A stretch of DNA of 64,000 bases. It comes from Spongilla lacustris (lineage: Eukaryota; Porifera; Demospongiae; Spongillida; Spongillidae). The stretch spans positions 1,082,473 to 1,146,472 of the forward strand of contig OX442433.1 in NCBI GenBank assembly GCA_949361645.1, written 5' to 3'. Under the pieces are notes generated by a model. It ran no database searches, was not told the origin of the DNA, and saw only the letters and a program-made list of their open reading frames with translations. Shown here piece after piece: positions 1 through 18,987 of the stretch (position 1 is its first letter; every line of letters begins with the position of its first letter). The position numbers were made by a program, and so were the translations under genes.

Positions 1-951
1 GGTAACATAAGTGTTGTAGTAGTACCAGGAAAGAAAAAAGACCCCCTCACCACCCCTACCACCCCCTCATCGCCCCTACCTCCCCCTCACCACCCCTACC
101 TCCCCTACCTACCCCTCACCACCCCTACCACCCCCTCATTTGGTATTTTCCTTTTGGTGTTTGGATTGTACTCATCTGAGCCCTCAAATAGTCTTCATCA
201 CCAGATCCAACCTGTTTACAGAACACCAGTAGACACAAATAGTCTGGCTGCCAACACAGCACCCTACGGAATTATTTATATGAAGTATACACCATCTTCC
301 ATCATGTTTGTCCTGAGGATGGGAGGAGGAGAGTGAAGAAGAGAGTGGGAAGGATTGGGACGAACCGGAGGAAGAATCCAAGAAAGGTCTCTCCTGAGAA
401 AACTGTCAGAAAAAAAAAAAAAAAAAAAAAAAAAAACGCGTGGAATCCATTATACTCTGGAAGTTCTAAATCATCCATAATTGATTCCACGCGCTTTTTT
501 TTTTTTTTTTTTTTTCCCTGTGCACGTTGCATAGATCCCCTTTCTCTTGTAAACCACATTTGTGCTATACACGCGCAGTTACATGCACTAATTATAACTG
601 TATACATTGCTTATGATTTAGTTGGAGACCTTGGCTTCAACTCTGCTGTGGTTGCTGTAGTAATGGACCATGGTCCAGTTAATGCATACAACTGTTAATT
701 ATACTAGAAGTAGTACACTTTTCATATACATGCACTACATAGCCTAGCCCTTCCATTGATGATGATTGGTCGGAAACCGGTTACGTATCGATTTACATTT
801 ACATATAACCGCGAAAGACACTTGGCGCGGTATTGAGCCCACAAGATTGGATTTGTAACACCACCGTCATATCATGTGTACACATGGGCAGCAGCAGCTG
901 CTTGATCCCACTTCCTTGACAACTGTTGCATTTGCACGTGAGAGATGTCAA
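1..951. other. intergenic, downstream of CFDP1
   Basis: No gene is recognisable. The left part (about 41-140) is a C-rich imperfect tandem repeat built on variants of CCCCTACC and CCCCTCACC. A fold-back hairpin with A/T-tract arms lies at 410-515 and is listed separately. Short open frames in 154-698 are low complexity or cross the A and T tracts and do not resemble a protein. The 3' UTR of the minus-strand CFDP1 gene must lie in the right part, but I see no clear polyadenylation signal. Confidence 0.6.
410..515. repeat. fold-back inverted repeat with A-tract and T-tract arms
   Basis: About 27 A residues (410-436) followed by GCGTGGAATC (438-447) are mirrored by GATTCCACGC (483-492) and a run of about 21 T residues. 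The loop is about 35 nt. The stem can pair over more than 30 bp. It could be a small fold-back/MITE relic, or two retro-inserted tails facing each other. No open frame or target-site duplication is obvious. Confidence 0.7.
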
Positions 952-6998
<6,047 letters not shown>

Positions 6999-7001
6999 GA
7001 T

Positions 7002-7446
7002 ATGTTTGGATTTGGATCACGTGTCTCGTTAGTTATAATAATACTAATAGTAGGTGGGTCTCATGCAAACGACGAAAACAAAGTGAGGTTTATATTTGTC
7101 CGAAAGCTCAGGCTAGGCTGCAAATGTTTCACCATCACGTACCCCCAGATGTCAAACGTTCAGGAACAAATCATCAGCGTGTCTCTAGCCGTTTTTGGGG
7201 TCTTCGTAGTGATTATATTCATCTTTATCTGTAAGTGCGTAAGTATTGATCAAAAGTTCAATCCCTCTTTCTTTTGGGGTAGTTTGGAGTATCGTCTGGA
7301 AACTTATCCTCTCGAGGCTAGGATTTATTCAGGAAATCTTTTCTGCCTCAACTGAAGCGGAATCCAAGAAATCTCAAAAAAGGAAGCTTACTAGTAGTTC
7401 GGATAATACTTCCAGGCCAAGAACGTTTGTAAAGGAGAGAATATGA
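7002..7446 (+). CDS. SMIM13: SMIM13-like small integral membrane protein
   Basis: Three exons in phase (7002-7082, 7149-7230, 7283-7446, TGA) give 108 residues. Exon 1 encodes a signal-peptide-like hydrophobic stretch. Exon 2 begins with an in-frame ATG (MSNVQEQ) and encodes a strong membrane segment, FGVFVVIIFIFIF. Exon 3 starts WSIVWKLILSRLGFIQEIF, which matches the vertebrate SMIM13 pattern W-x-x-V-W-x-L-x-L-S-x-x-x-F-x-x-E, followed by a polar Ser/Lys tail. Starting at 7149 would give 81 residues, closer to human SMIM13 (about 91), so exon 1 may be untranslated or encode an alternative N-terminus. The family function is unknown. It converges on TMEM170, whose stop is at 7763. Confidence 0.78.
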
Positions 7447-7762
7447 TATCCGCGCCCCTCCGCTAAATGATCGATGGATGATGGTGGCACTAGACTACTG
7501 CAAGTATCAGCAGAAGAAGACGGTTCCTAGTCGATTTGTTTCTTTTAGCACTGTAACACTTTGAAATGCAATTCATTTCTACATTCAGAACAGAAGAAAC
7601 AGATCTAATTATACAAAAGGGGAGGGATTGGGTGTGTGTGTGTGTGCAGGTGGGGTGGGAGAGCTACCACCTAAACGTCAGTCTTGGGGGTGACGTCCAC
7701 ACTTGCAAGCCCGCACGCATTAGGTCCGCCAATCGATTGTACACTCTCTCTCACCGTCAGGC

Positions 7763-8932
7763 TCACAAGAAACAGTAGAGTGGTACCAACGCCACTGCAA
7801 CACTGAGGGCAATGCTCACAGTACTAAGGCCAAACCCCCAGACAATGGGAGACCACCAGATCATGGAAGTGCCCACAGTACAGTATATGCCAGCCACAAA
7901 GGCACCTGCAGGGAATGAAGTCAATGGACATCAAGTGTTGCCCTGACCCCAAAACCCCTCATGTACAGCACAACACCTAGTGCTTAAGTGATATCACTGC
8001 CAAAAGAAATAAATAATAAGAGCATTGCGTATGTGAGCATGTGTGTACGGTGTGTGCATGTGTGTACGCTGTGTGTGCGTGAACATGTGTGTACGCTGTG
8101 TGTATATGTGAACATGTGTGTACGCTGTGTGTATGTGAGCATGTGTGTATGCTGTGTGTATGTGAGCATGTGTACGCTGTGTGGATGTGAGCATGTGTGT
8201 ACACTGTGTGTACGTGAGCATGTGTGTACGCTGTGTGTACGTGAGCATGTGTGTATGCTGTGTGTATGTGAGCATGTGTGTATGCTGTGTGTATGTGAGC
8301 ATGTGTGTATGCTGTGTGTATGTGAGCATGCTGTGTGTATGTGAGCATGTGTGTATGCTGTGTGTATGTGAGCATGTGTATGGTGTGTATATGTGAGCAC
8401 GTGTGTACGCTGTGTGTATGTGAGCATGTGTGTATGCTGTGTGTGTATGGTGTGTGTGTGTTTACGGTGTGTGTATATAAGCACGTGTGTACGCTGTGTG
8501 TATGTGAGCATGTGTGTATGCTGTGTGTATGTGAGCATGTGTTCATGCTGTGTGTGTATGTGTGTATGCTGTGTGTATGTGAGCATGTGTGTATGGTGCA
8601 GCTTATGTGGGCAGTGGTACGCGTGAAAGTGGACATGTAATAATCCCCTTGCATCTCAACATTTTGAAGAAAACACGCCAGCTACAATACAACACTTCAG
8701 TGCTGAGTAAGGATAGGAGGTCAACCAACACACTTCCAATGAAATGACAGGTACAGAAGACAAACAACAATACTTTGTTTACAGCAAATCATAACATTTG
8801 TAGTACATCCCAGTACAGGTTTTTAGAAATGAGTCGTACACATAATCAATACAGTACTGTGCAAACTGTATCATTTATGTAACAGAAATTACTATTGATA
8901 GGTTCTTCAAAACAACAGATGGTTTTGCTCGC

Positions 8933-8984
<52 letters not shown>

Positions 8985-10420
8985 TTTCCCCCAAATAGTA
9001 CATGTTCCCTCCATTTCATGCAGGTGATATTGCAAATGAACAAAATATACGACTACAGGTCACATAGTTGCTACCCAGTAACTTTCAATGCTCACATAGT
9101 TGCAATTGCGTATTCAGACTACAGGCAATGCAGTAAAAACTGTGAAGGAGGTGCTATGATTGGCATGTGGGCTTAGCAGTAAAGGTCTGTGGAACTGGAA
9201 GTAATGAGGACACAAACAGCACCAACTATTCTGACCCAGCTACATGTGGCGTAATGGTATTGACACACTCACTTCCACTGCACAGCAATAAACTCATTTG
9301 TGATTACCAATAAAGCATTCACACGCTAAATGTGGCTGGGCAGCACAGCAGTGTACCAGTGCTAAGAGATCACCTGCTTCACAGATATATGCATGCCTCA
9401 ATAGGATTCAAGTATCTGCACGGCATCAAATGCACTATCAACAGGAGTAGCGCCATATTGAGAATGTCAGAATCAAATTTCTAGGAATTGCAGTAGGAAT
9501 ATTAAAATTAAAAAAATAATTCCCTTAAAATTCACAGAAGGCTAGCACTATACAATAACATATAATTGCTAATCAACACACGACCTCAGAATATGCCCAG
9601 AAAAGTTGAGAATTATTAGAATGTACATCCAAAGCATGAAATGCGTTCAAAACAGCGGTACCCCCCCCCCCCCCCCCCCATCACTCAAGAATGGTCATAT
9701 TAGCCAAGTTTCACTGTACTTTATATATTTTTTCGTTATGTAATGTTGGTATCCTCTGCACAACTCAGCTGAAGGATGGTGCTGATATCAAAGTGACCCC
9801 TATCCCCCCTTGTCTCCTAACTTCATTCAAGTATTGGTCTTCTGAAAAACACATCTTGCAAACAAAACCTTTAACTGGCAATATGTGGTTGGGTAACCAT
9901 TGAATATGTACTCAATACCTGGTCAGCTAGTCATCTGAGACCAGCCAGACCAAACACGTATAGAGGGACAAGCTTAGCCTATCTAGAGTAACATGCAGCA
10001 CAATTAGTCCCTTGTATAAGGCAAGTAAAGTGATTTTATAACCATCACCGCGATCTTACTGCTCATCACAAAAAAGCTAAATCCTGCATTTAGGTGCGTA
10101 AGATATGGCGTCAACCTATTGAAGATTAGTTTAACCGATGGGTGTCTTACACGCAACGGTGTCCACAAATATAACTTTCAATTCTCCGTAGATAAGAAAG
10201 ATGAACGGTATCGCAAGGCTTATGCCTCTGCTGATGTGGCTGGTAATGGCACACAACACTCCCACCGCCAAGTAGGAAACTGACGACATCAGAAAGGAAT
10301 AAAACAGCATAGTGCCCCACATATCTGTAAAAGTAACGAAACGTTAGGCTCTTAGCATACTCCCCCCTTATACTTACCTGAAAAGCAGCTAAGCGATCCA
10401 TGTCCTTGTAGAAACGCCAT
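7763..10420 (-). CDS. TMEM170A: TMEM170 family membrane protein
   Basis: Three exons in phase: 10420-10378 (ATG, 43 nt), 10324-10151 and 7905-7763 (TGA), giving 119 residues. The junction of exons 1 and 2 creates CFSDMWGTMLFYSFLMSS, equivalent to the CSFPEMWYGVFLWALVSS region of human TMEM170A. Exon 2 encodes two hydrophobic segments, and exon 3 AFVAGIYCTVGTSMI plus a final membrane helix ending VALVPLYCFL, aligning with the family's AAIAGVYRAAGKEMI. TMEM170A in vertebrates is an ER/nuclear-envelope protein that affects ER sheet and tubule balance. Another frame through exon 1 begins MARSWRFYKD but its phase does not fit exon 2, so I rejected it. Intron 2 is 2.2 kb and repeat rich. The gene is head-to-head with BCAR1 (139 bp between ATGs). 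Confidence 0.88.
7906..10150. repeat. TMEM170 intron 2 with TG-rich minisatellite and (GT)n
   Basis: A degenerate TG-rich array with the core TGTGTGTATGCTGTGTGTATG spans about 8030-8610 (units about 27 bp). A (GT)n tract of about 23 units lies at 8937-8983 and a C run at 9661-9679. The rest (9000-10100) is unique A/T-rich sequence in which I see no exon. Confidence 0.85.
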
Positions 10421-10559
10421 GATCTCGCCATACTATGTACTAAGCGCACGTGCGATTAGCATGAAACTCCTCCCACATTCCAGCGCTTTGCATATATGAA
10501 TCCATGCACAAAGGGAAAGAAATATTTATTCAGAAGTTGTGTTGGTGCATATAGCAGTC
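10421..10559. promoter_or_regulatory. bidirectional promoter TMEM170 / BCAR1
   Basis: Only 139 bp separate the two start codons. The segment carries GCGCACGTGCG (an E-box inside an NRF1-like GC palindrome) at about 10445-10455 and an octamer-like TTTGCATAT near 10486. Motif identity is read by eye and is tentative. Confidence 0.55.
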
Positions 10560-12770
10560 ATGTCGGAAGCGGCAAAACCAATAAAGGTAATTTCGTGGGT
10601 AGAAGTGTGAAGGGACAGAGCACTTAACAGGCAAATGCGTAGCATGTGAATGGGGCGTTTGAATCTTAAATATTGTAGCTCATAACGGTTATTCTCCTTT
10701 GCATAACAGAATAAACTGCCACTGTTAGCCAAAGCGCACTACAACAACGTAGCCGAACGTCCTGACGAATTGTCGTTCCGGCAGGGTGATACAATTACCG
10801 TTCTGGATATAGACCATAATGGCCAGGTAGACTGGTGGCTGTGTGAGCTTCGTGGAGTGATAGGCATGGTCCCCGCCAACTACCTAGACGTCTTCCACTC
10901 GTCGGGACCTGGCTACGACACATACGACGTGCCCCGGAGTAACGCTGTCTCTCCGCACTCGGTTCACTCGACACACACGGACGACGGCAGAGACATATAC
11001 GACTTGCCTCCCACCGACGTGAGCGCATCGGACCCTCCAGACTACGATATGCCGCCGGCCGAAGCGCCTGACTACGACAGACCGCCGAGTCAGAACCGTT
11101 CTTCTACTAAGTCACCGCGCGGTAGCTCCAGACTCTCGCAAGTCTCACAGTTGTCAAACGGTTCTATTTACGACCTTCCACCTGAACAGAAAGACTACGA
11201 CATTCCGAAGTCTAACCCTCCGGCTAAACGAACGAACAGCGACGAAGAAGAACCGAAGAGCAGCAGTCGACACTCACTCCACGCGGTAGACATCGAAGCC
11301 GTAAACGATGACGAGGCTGATGACATGCTTGGGGACTACAGGCGCCTCGTGTCGACCACATATGAGAGCCTTTTTCAGAGCGTGTACGGTCCCGAGGCGT
11401 ACTGGGGAACGGATAACAAAGCGCGGCGAATGGACACGCTCCAGAGAACGGTGACAGCTGCCAAGTACTTCGATCGCGGCCTGGCCGCTCTCCTCGGATT
11501 TGGTAAAGGCGTGGCCAACACCCTCGAAACGTGCTGCGACGCGAACTTCAAGAAGAAGTTTAGCAGTGCTCACCAGGCACTCCTAGAGAAGCGTCAAACG
11601 ATTCTGGAGAGGATCGACTCGTTGTGCATGGAAAATGAGACCCTCACTGCAACAGTGAAGTCCCTGCTGGAGTTAGCTCGAACTATCCCCTCTGCTTCTA
11701 CCGAGTTTACTGTTCTGGTGCAAGCGAACAAAGCCCTTCTGTTCAAGGCGACACAAAAAAGCTCACTTCCTGTGATAACGAAGCACGAGGTAAAGACAAG
11801 ACCTCTACCCGAATTGCCACTTCCTCCTGGGAGCAGTGGTGAGAATTCAACTGGAGACTTCATTGATGATTATGCTTCCATACCTACTGAGGATAACTCT
11901 GAACAAGTTGGTGAGAAGAGTGAAATTCCTCAGTTGCAGTCATCTGATGATCCAAACTCGGAGAGTAATAAAAAGAAACGAAATCCAACAGATGACCTTC
12001 CACCACTACCATTTGCAACTCTACCTCGCCCACCAAAGGGCATCAAGAAGTCATTACCTCAATTGTCACCACAACAGCAAATTGCCCCACCACCACAGCA
12101 AATTGCCCCGCCACCACCTGCCCTGCACCCTAAAAACAACAGAGACTCCTTAGACTATGATGTTGTTGATGGGGGCCCCCCTAGAATCCCAGTCCAAAGT
12201 CCGCAAGTGGTACACCCCTCCAACAAGGTCAGGAAGAGCAGTCAGGGCAGCTCTTCTGAAAGTTCAGATGAGAACGTAACCAGCAGTACTGTAAACAAAA
12301 TAGAAAGTCCTTATGGGCGACCGGTTGCAAACAGGCATACCAATAGCAGCAGTGCCCCACCTATTCGCCAGGAAGACAGAGAGCTGCTGGAAAGATTCAG
12401 CCAGCAGATTGAACTGATCATCCCAAACCTCAGAGAAACAGTGGACACCTTGGTATTGTGCCTTAAAGACAGTGAACCTCCGAAGGACTTTGTTAACAAA
12501 AGCAAGATGACCGTGGTTGCTGCCTACAAACTAGTCTACATTGCTGATGCCCTTTGTCAGAAAATTCTTCACAACGATACTAAAACAGCAATATTAACAT
12601 CCAGTAACCGTTTAACAGATGTAGTCAAAGCACTTGTCTCTGACACAAAAACAGCAGCGCTGCAGTATCCCAGCGTTCTTGCGATGGAAAAGATGTCTGA
12701 CTCATTGAAAAAACTGTTGCCATCTGCTTTAGAGGTTATGAATACCGTGAAAACCCGAGCGTCTTGCTAA
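10560..12770 (+). CDS. BCAR1: Cas-family docking adaptor (BCAR1/NEDD9/EFS-like)
   Basis: Exon 1 (10560-10586) encodes MSEAAKPIK. Exon 2 (10710-12770) is a single long exon, giving 695 residues. An SH3 domain at about 15-72 shows the landmarks ALYDNVAE-like AHYNNVAE, PDELSFRQGD, DWWLCELRG and GMVPANYLDV. A substrate region follows with repeated Crk-type SH2 sites: YDVP, YDLP (twice), YDMP, YDRP and YDIP. The serine-rich helical bundle (about 190-340) contains GDYRRLVSTTYESLF. Proline motifs (RPLPELPLPP, LPPLPFATLP) could bind Src-family SH3. The C-terminal 135 residues form the FAT-like Cas C-terminal domain (from ELLERFSQQIE). Cas proteins relay integrin/FAK/Src signals at focal adhesions. 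Vertebrates have four paralogues; which one this matches best cannot be told. Confidence 0.93.
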
Positions 12771-12949
12771 CTTTAAAAGCGACCTGAATTCATCTCTTTT
12801 CCTGCCTACAATGTGTTTATGTTGATGTCTGGAATGTAAAATTTGGTTGTTCTTGCTTTCTTTATACTCTTTCTCTCTAATACCTATATTTGTCTTTAAT
12901 TAAAATTATTTTCCGTCCGGTGGAAGTTTAAATTTTTTTTTTTCGAAGA
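12771..12949. other. intergenic, BCAR1 3' UTR and POGLUT promoter
   Basis: Only 179 bp separate the BCAR1 stop from the next ATG on the same strand. An ATTAAA-type polyadenylation signal is embedded in TCTTTAATTAAAATTATTTT (about 12893-12912). The POGLUT promoter must lie here or inside the BCAR1 exon. A T tract precedes the ATG. Confidence 0.5.
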
Positions 12950-13224
12950 ATGGCGGGAGCCTGCAGTGTGCAGGCTGTACTATTGCTTCTGCTGTTTGGA
13001 AGTCTGTGTGATGTTAAGAGCGAGACGGCGCTCAGTCTGGAAAAGTCTTTGGTATTTGGCGCTGGAATTAATCCGAATCAAGGCCAATTGCCTCTTTCTG
13101 TCATCTACATTCAAGCCCGCGACGAAAATGGCAATAAGTTTAGTGTTGTTTGAAATACTGCATACAATTTATGACGCAAAAATGATTTTTTACTTTGCAT
13201 ATATACATACACACACACACCACA

Positions 13225-13294
<70 letters not shown>

Positions 13295-14994
13295 GTCGTT
13301 TATGCATGTGGGTGCTCAGCTATACGGATGTAACGACAGACACATTTGAGGTGGCGCACGATGACCCTTCGGCGGCGAGGACGCTTCGGGTGATGGAAAA
13401 ATACAGTCTGGGCGGTGGCCTGATTGCTTACGTGTGCCGCTTTTACAGTGACCACTTGGCTCTCACCCTCTCAATAACTCATAATGGAAAGCACGTGGCC
13501 CAATCACCATACCAGCTAAGAAATGTATTCTCAGACTTCTGCAATTGCCCCTACCGCACAGCAGAGCAGTGGCTGAGCGACTTTGAGTGTCCCAAGTCTG
13601 ACCCCCAAATAGTTGCAGACCTTGAACCATTCAAATTAGGGATAAATGTGTCTGAGTTGTCACAGCGGGGAGCCAAAGAATATGAGGGCTGGTCCTACAT
13701 TCACTACTCCATCATAGGGAACAAGGTATGCCAGGACTGTGACCCAATGGTGCTTGAAACCTGCAGAATGCTAATTAAGGGGATTGGTCTGGTCTACTGG
13801 ATAACTTCACCTGCTCAATTGGGTTTTAGTGGTGGAGTGTCTCTTAGAGGTGGATTGCCTCTTAGTGATTGTATTATTTGTTTGTTGTTTCCATGGAGCT
13901 GCTTTAGTGTCAGTCTTGGGGTGCAGGTGTGTGTTTGCACCTGGGCAGCCTGCCATGGAATATATACTCACTGTTGTGTAACACTGTTGGTATTACTCAC
14001 GCATCTCCAAGCACCAATTCTTTCAGCCAGCTGAGTTGTCGTTGTTTCTCCCTCCTCCCCAGCCCTTATTCCCTCTCCCCCCACCAACTTACATGTCTGT
14101 ATGTGTTACTAATTATAGTGCTCAGTGAACCATATTATTGTGTCACCAGTGTTTTTATTGCAGCTTTATCGACGCAAGTTTGGCACCATCACAGACTTCA
14201 AGTTTCTCTCTGATATGACCCTGCTTTCTGTCCTCCATAAGGTGAGAATCACTTGCAGCTACTTTTGTTCACCCACAACCGTGGCCAGACATCTTGTTTA
14301 ATTTCCCTGAATCTGGATGGTATGGTTTCTATTGCCCTCACTGTTGTTCGTTGTGGAGGGATACATGTAGGTGGTGGGGGGTGGAGGGGGGTGGGTGGAG
14401 GGGGAGAGGGTGGAGGGGGAGAGGGTGGAGGGGGAGAGGGTTGTATTATCTATCTTTGTACACATCATCACAGTGCTATGCTTGTCAAAAGTCTTCTCTG
14501 TTTTGAATTTGGGAGGGGGAGGAGAGAAGAGTAGCAGGAAACAGACAGAAATTTTACCCCACTAGCTCAAGATTTAGCTGTAGCCTGCAATATGCAGCTT
14601 CGCTTCACTTAATCCTCACTGGCCTGTTATTGTTTTGGCTTTGTCCATTTGGCACCTGCCTAAATAAGAGCTGGGTGGCTGGGTGAGTGTGATATGCATC
14701 ACTTAACTCATCCCCTTCAGCACCTTTTACCTACATGCCTGTGCTAACAAGGTTACGAACTGCATGCCTTCGCCAACTGAGGAAGGGAATCAGGGAGAGG
14801 GAGGGAGGCAGGTAGAGTGAGAGTGAGTGTACAAAATACCATACACACATTCTCGGAGGTACCCAATGCATGCTCACAAACGTGTGGGGTTTATGTGTGT
14901 TGTGCAAAATTGAAGTTCCAGTTGTGTATATTTTTGTAAACATAAACACATTGCGCACATACACATACCCATATGTGCACTTGTATTTCATGCA

Positions 14995-15026
<32 letters not shown>

Positions 15027-17890
15027 TACACACATGCACACACACACACAAAGATGTATACATTCCTGGTTGATTAGTGTTTCCCCACATACCCACACTA
15101 TATGCATTCTCCAAAGGTGACAATCACCCTCTCTTTTATCAACTACATTTGTTGAGTCCAGCTGGTTCCAAGTTATGGCATGCATATTTTGATCCAATGC
15201 CTAGGATCATCTAAGCTTTATCTCAGAGTCACAAAGCAACAAAAGCATTCTTTTCCGTGTCCTTTGGGTTCCACGTGTGATTGGGCATGTGACCGTGCAT
15301 ATACATGTACACACTCACATGAACACACATATGACGTCACATATATGCACACATGCTTATATGGAGGCATTACATATGGTGTGATCCTGAAAGGACACAC
15401 TAGAGATTGTTGCTTGCACCATACATTTGTGTACAAACTTTGGATGAGGTGGATCTGGCAGCAAAGAGGTGTTGTGCCAGGATGACAACAGGCTCGTTGT
15501 TTGTGTATTTGTGTTGGTGTATATGTGTGTGTATTTGTGGTGGTGTGTATGTGTGTGTTTGTGTGTATTTGTGTTGATGTGTATGTGTTTGTATTTGTGT
15601 TGGGATTTGTGTTGGTGTGTTGGAATTTGTATTGCTTGTGTGTGTGGTGATTTGATGTACATTTGGTTCTTATGATTGCTGCTGGAAAGTTATTGGGTTC
15701 ATTAGGATGGCATTTTACCATCTATGGTACTTCAACTTAAGGCAGGTATATGGAAGAAAAAACTCAGATCCCTTTCCTTCCAACCTTCCCCCTTCCTCTC
15801 ACTCACTTGGTAACCTCCCTGACCCCTCTTCCCCTTCCCCCTTCCCCTCACTCACTTGGTAACCTCCCTGACCCCCTCTTTCCCCTTCCCCCCTTCCCCT
15901 CACTTACTTGTTAACCTCCCTTTCCTCTTACCTTGTTACAGGTTCGTCTACCAGACATGGAGCTGATGGTGAACCTTGGGGACTGGCCGATGAATACCAA
16001 GTCTCGCCAGCCTTATCCGTTCTTCTCGTGGTGTGGGTCAGAGGGGACTCGGGACATAGTGTGGCCCACTTGGGACCTGATGAGGTCCACCATCACTGGC
16101 ATGGACAGGTGAGGGCTTGGTGCAGACAGGCAGCATGTGAGGGGGGTGCACACAGGGGTGCACATGTGAGGGGGGTACAGGGGTGCACATGTGAGGGGGT
16201 ACACATGTGAGGGGGCACAGGGGTGCACATGTGAGGGGGTGCACATGTTAGGGGGTACACGTGAGGGGGGTACAGGGGTGCACATGTGAGGGGTACACAT
16301 GTGAGGGGGTACAGGGGTGCACATGTGAGGGGGTACACATGTGAGGGGGTACAGGGGTGCACATGTGAGGGGGGTACAGGGGTGCACATGTGAGGGGGGT
16401 ACAGGGGTGCACATGTGAGGGGGTACAGGGGTGCACATGTGAGGGGGTACAGGGTGCACATGTGAGGAGGTGCACATGTGAGGAGGTACAGGGGTACACA
16501 TGTGATGGGTGCACATGTGAGGGGGTGCACATGTGAGGGTACACATGGGGGGGTTGTATTATTGAAGTGAGTAGAGGGATGTGACAAGTTTTGGTTCAAA
16601 GTCATGTATCAAAGTGAGGTGTGACTTGAAGTCATGAGCTGTCTTGGCCTAAGGTGAGGCTGAAGTCATGTGATGTAATAGGCTGAAGTCATGTGATGTA
16701 ATAGGCTGAAGTCATGTGGCCTAAGGTCAGGTGTTGTGTCCATGGAATGAAGGTGACTCATGGCTACCTCATCCCATGGCTACCTCATCCCATACTTTTG
16801 GCCACCTGGCCTGTGGACTGCACTCCTGTGGCATCAGAAACCAATGGTGGTTGGACCATTGGAGCCACTGGCTGATCAGAGCACAGACAACAGAGGCTGT
16901 GCAAGACCTCAATATGGCCTGTATATTGGCCTGTATATTGGCCTGTATATTAGCCTGGATATTGGCCTGGATATTGGCCTGGATATTGGCCGCAATATGG
17001 CCTATATATTGGCCTGTGTATTGGCCTGTATATTGGCCTGTATATTGGCCTGGATATTGGCTTATATATTGGCCTGTATATTAGCCTGGATATTGGCCTG
17101 GATATTGGCCTCAATATGGCCTCAATATGGCCTATATATTGGTGGATATTGGCCTGGATATTGGCCTGTATATTAGCCTGGATATTGGCCTCAATATGGC
17201 CTGTATATTGGCCTGGATATTGGCCTGGATATTGGCCTGGATATTGGCCTGGATATGGGCCTCAATATGGCCTGGATATTGCCTGTATAGACCTGAATAT
17301 TGGCCTGGATATTAGAATGAATATGCCCTAGATATTGGCCTGGATATTAGAATGAATATGGCCTAGATATTAGACTGGATATTATGGCCTATATACAAAC
17401 TGATCACTAGGACTGTGACACTGTGTATGGTGAGGCATCAACTCTGCAAAATGAAACTACCAGATGATTCACCATTTGCACACTGATCAGCTCTTGATGG
17501 CCTCACCACCACACCACACCACACCCACCCATTTTCCCTGTGGTTTGTATGGTATCATGAGGTCATCATCTGATGGTGTTAGGATTCATGAGGTCATCAC
17601 TGATGGTGTTAGGAATGCATACATGTAGGTGAATAGATGGTGACCATGGTGACATAAAGATAAGGTGGAGTCACCTGGGACAGGTGATGAGGTATGGTGA
17701 TATCGGTATTCCTGTACTTCCTTGTACAGCAGTATTGGCTGTAGGGTCATTAACCCCTCAGGCTCCGGTCGTAATATCCTAGTATGCATGTGCTTCCATA
17801 GAAGGCTTGTGGTCCCTGCTTGAGCTTGCATTTTGGTGTGATTTGATTTTGACATGGAGTAGCTACCGAGGAGCTACTTATGCATGTGTG

Positions 17891-17962
<72 letters not shown>

Positions 17963-18477
17963 ATGTCAGTGTAATGTGTGTGGTGGTTGTGTGTGTACAT
18001 TTATGTGTTTGTTATGTGTGTGTGTGTGCTATCCCATAGGTGATAACCTATACACCAGTCCCCTGTATGGGACTAGCAATGGGCAGAGTGTTGTCTGGTT
18101 TCCTCGGCAACATCGTCAAGGGGTTGGCCCAAATGTTCATCCGTCTTTCTACCACCCTTGCAGGGTTTCATTGACCGTTATGGGGACCCAACAGGGCAGG
18201 GCCATTCCTTGGGAGGACAGGACCCCAAAGGCTTTTTTTCGTGGGAGGGACAGCAACCAGGCCCGATTGGACCTTGTCCAGCGTCACCACAGGGATACGG
18301 AGAACTACGATGTAGGCCTTACTAACTACTTCTTCTTTCCACACAAGGAAGAGCTGTATGGACCAATAGCTGGCTATGTCGGGATGAGCAACTACTTTAA
18401 GGTCAGTGAAACACTGGGAACAAAGAGATTCCTATTAAGTTTGTCTTTTTAATTGTTCTGTTTTGTTTTTCGAGGAA

Positions 18478-18508
<31 letters not shown>

Positions 18509-18909
18509 AACGGTTATGTGTGCATTGAGTCTTTTTTTAAACATGAAGTATTGGAATGAGATGCCGTTCACACACTTGTGGGGCTTTATTTCCTATGGTG
18601 CAATCGTATGTCTTCATGGCTGTGTATGCACGTGTACTCTGTGCATGTGTGTGTGCACCTCTGCTGGAAGGAACACCTTTTCTGCTGGGAGGGCACCTTC
18701 TTTGGGTATGCACCTTTGCTGGGAGGACACCTTTGGGTATGCACCTCTGCTGGGAGGGCACCTTCTTTGGGTATGCACCTTTGCAGGGAGGACACCTTCT
18801 CTGGGTATTCACCTCTGCTGGGAGGGCACCTTCTTTGGGTATGCACCTTTGCTGGGAGGACACCTTTGTATCATTTCTGGATGTACCTTTGTGCTGTGAG
18901 TCAATTGAT

Positions 18910-18987
<78 letters not shown>

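Noticed and set aside
10378..10449. TMEM170 start at an upstream ATG giving MARSWRFYKD
   Set aside because: That frame meets a stop soon after the splice into exon 2; the frame starting at 10420 joins correctly and matches the family.
18040..18163. Additional POGLUT exon after CCCATAG
   Set aside because: The frame does not continue the CAP10 domain, whereas the next acceptor at 18163 gives RVSLTVMG in phase as in relatives.
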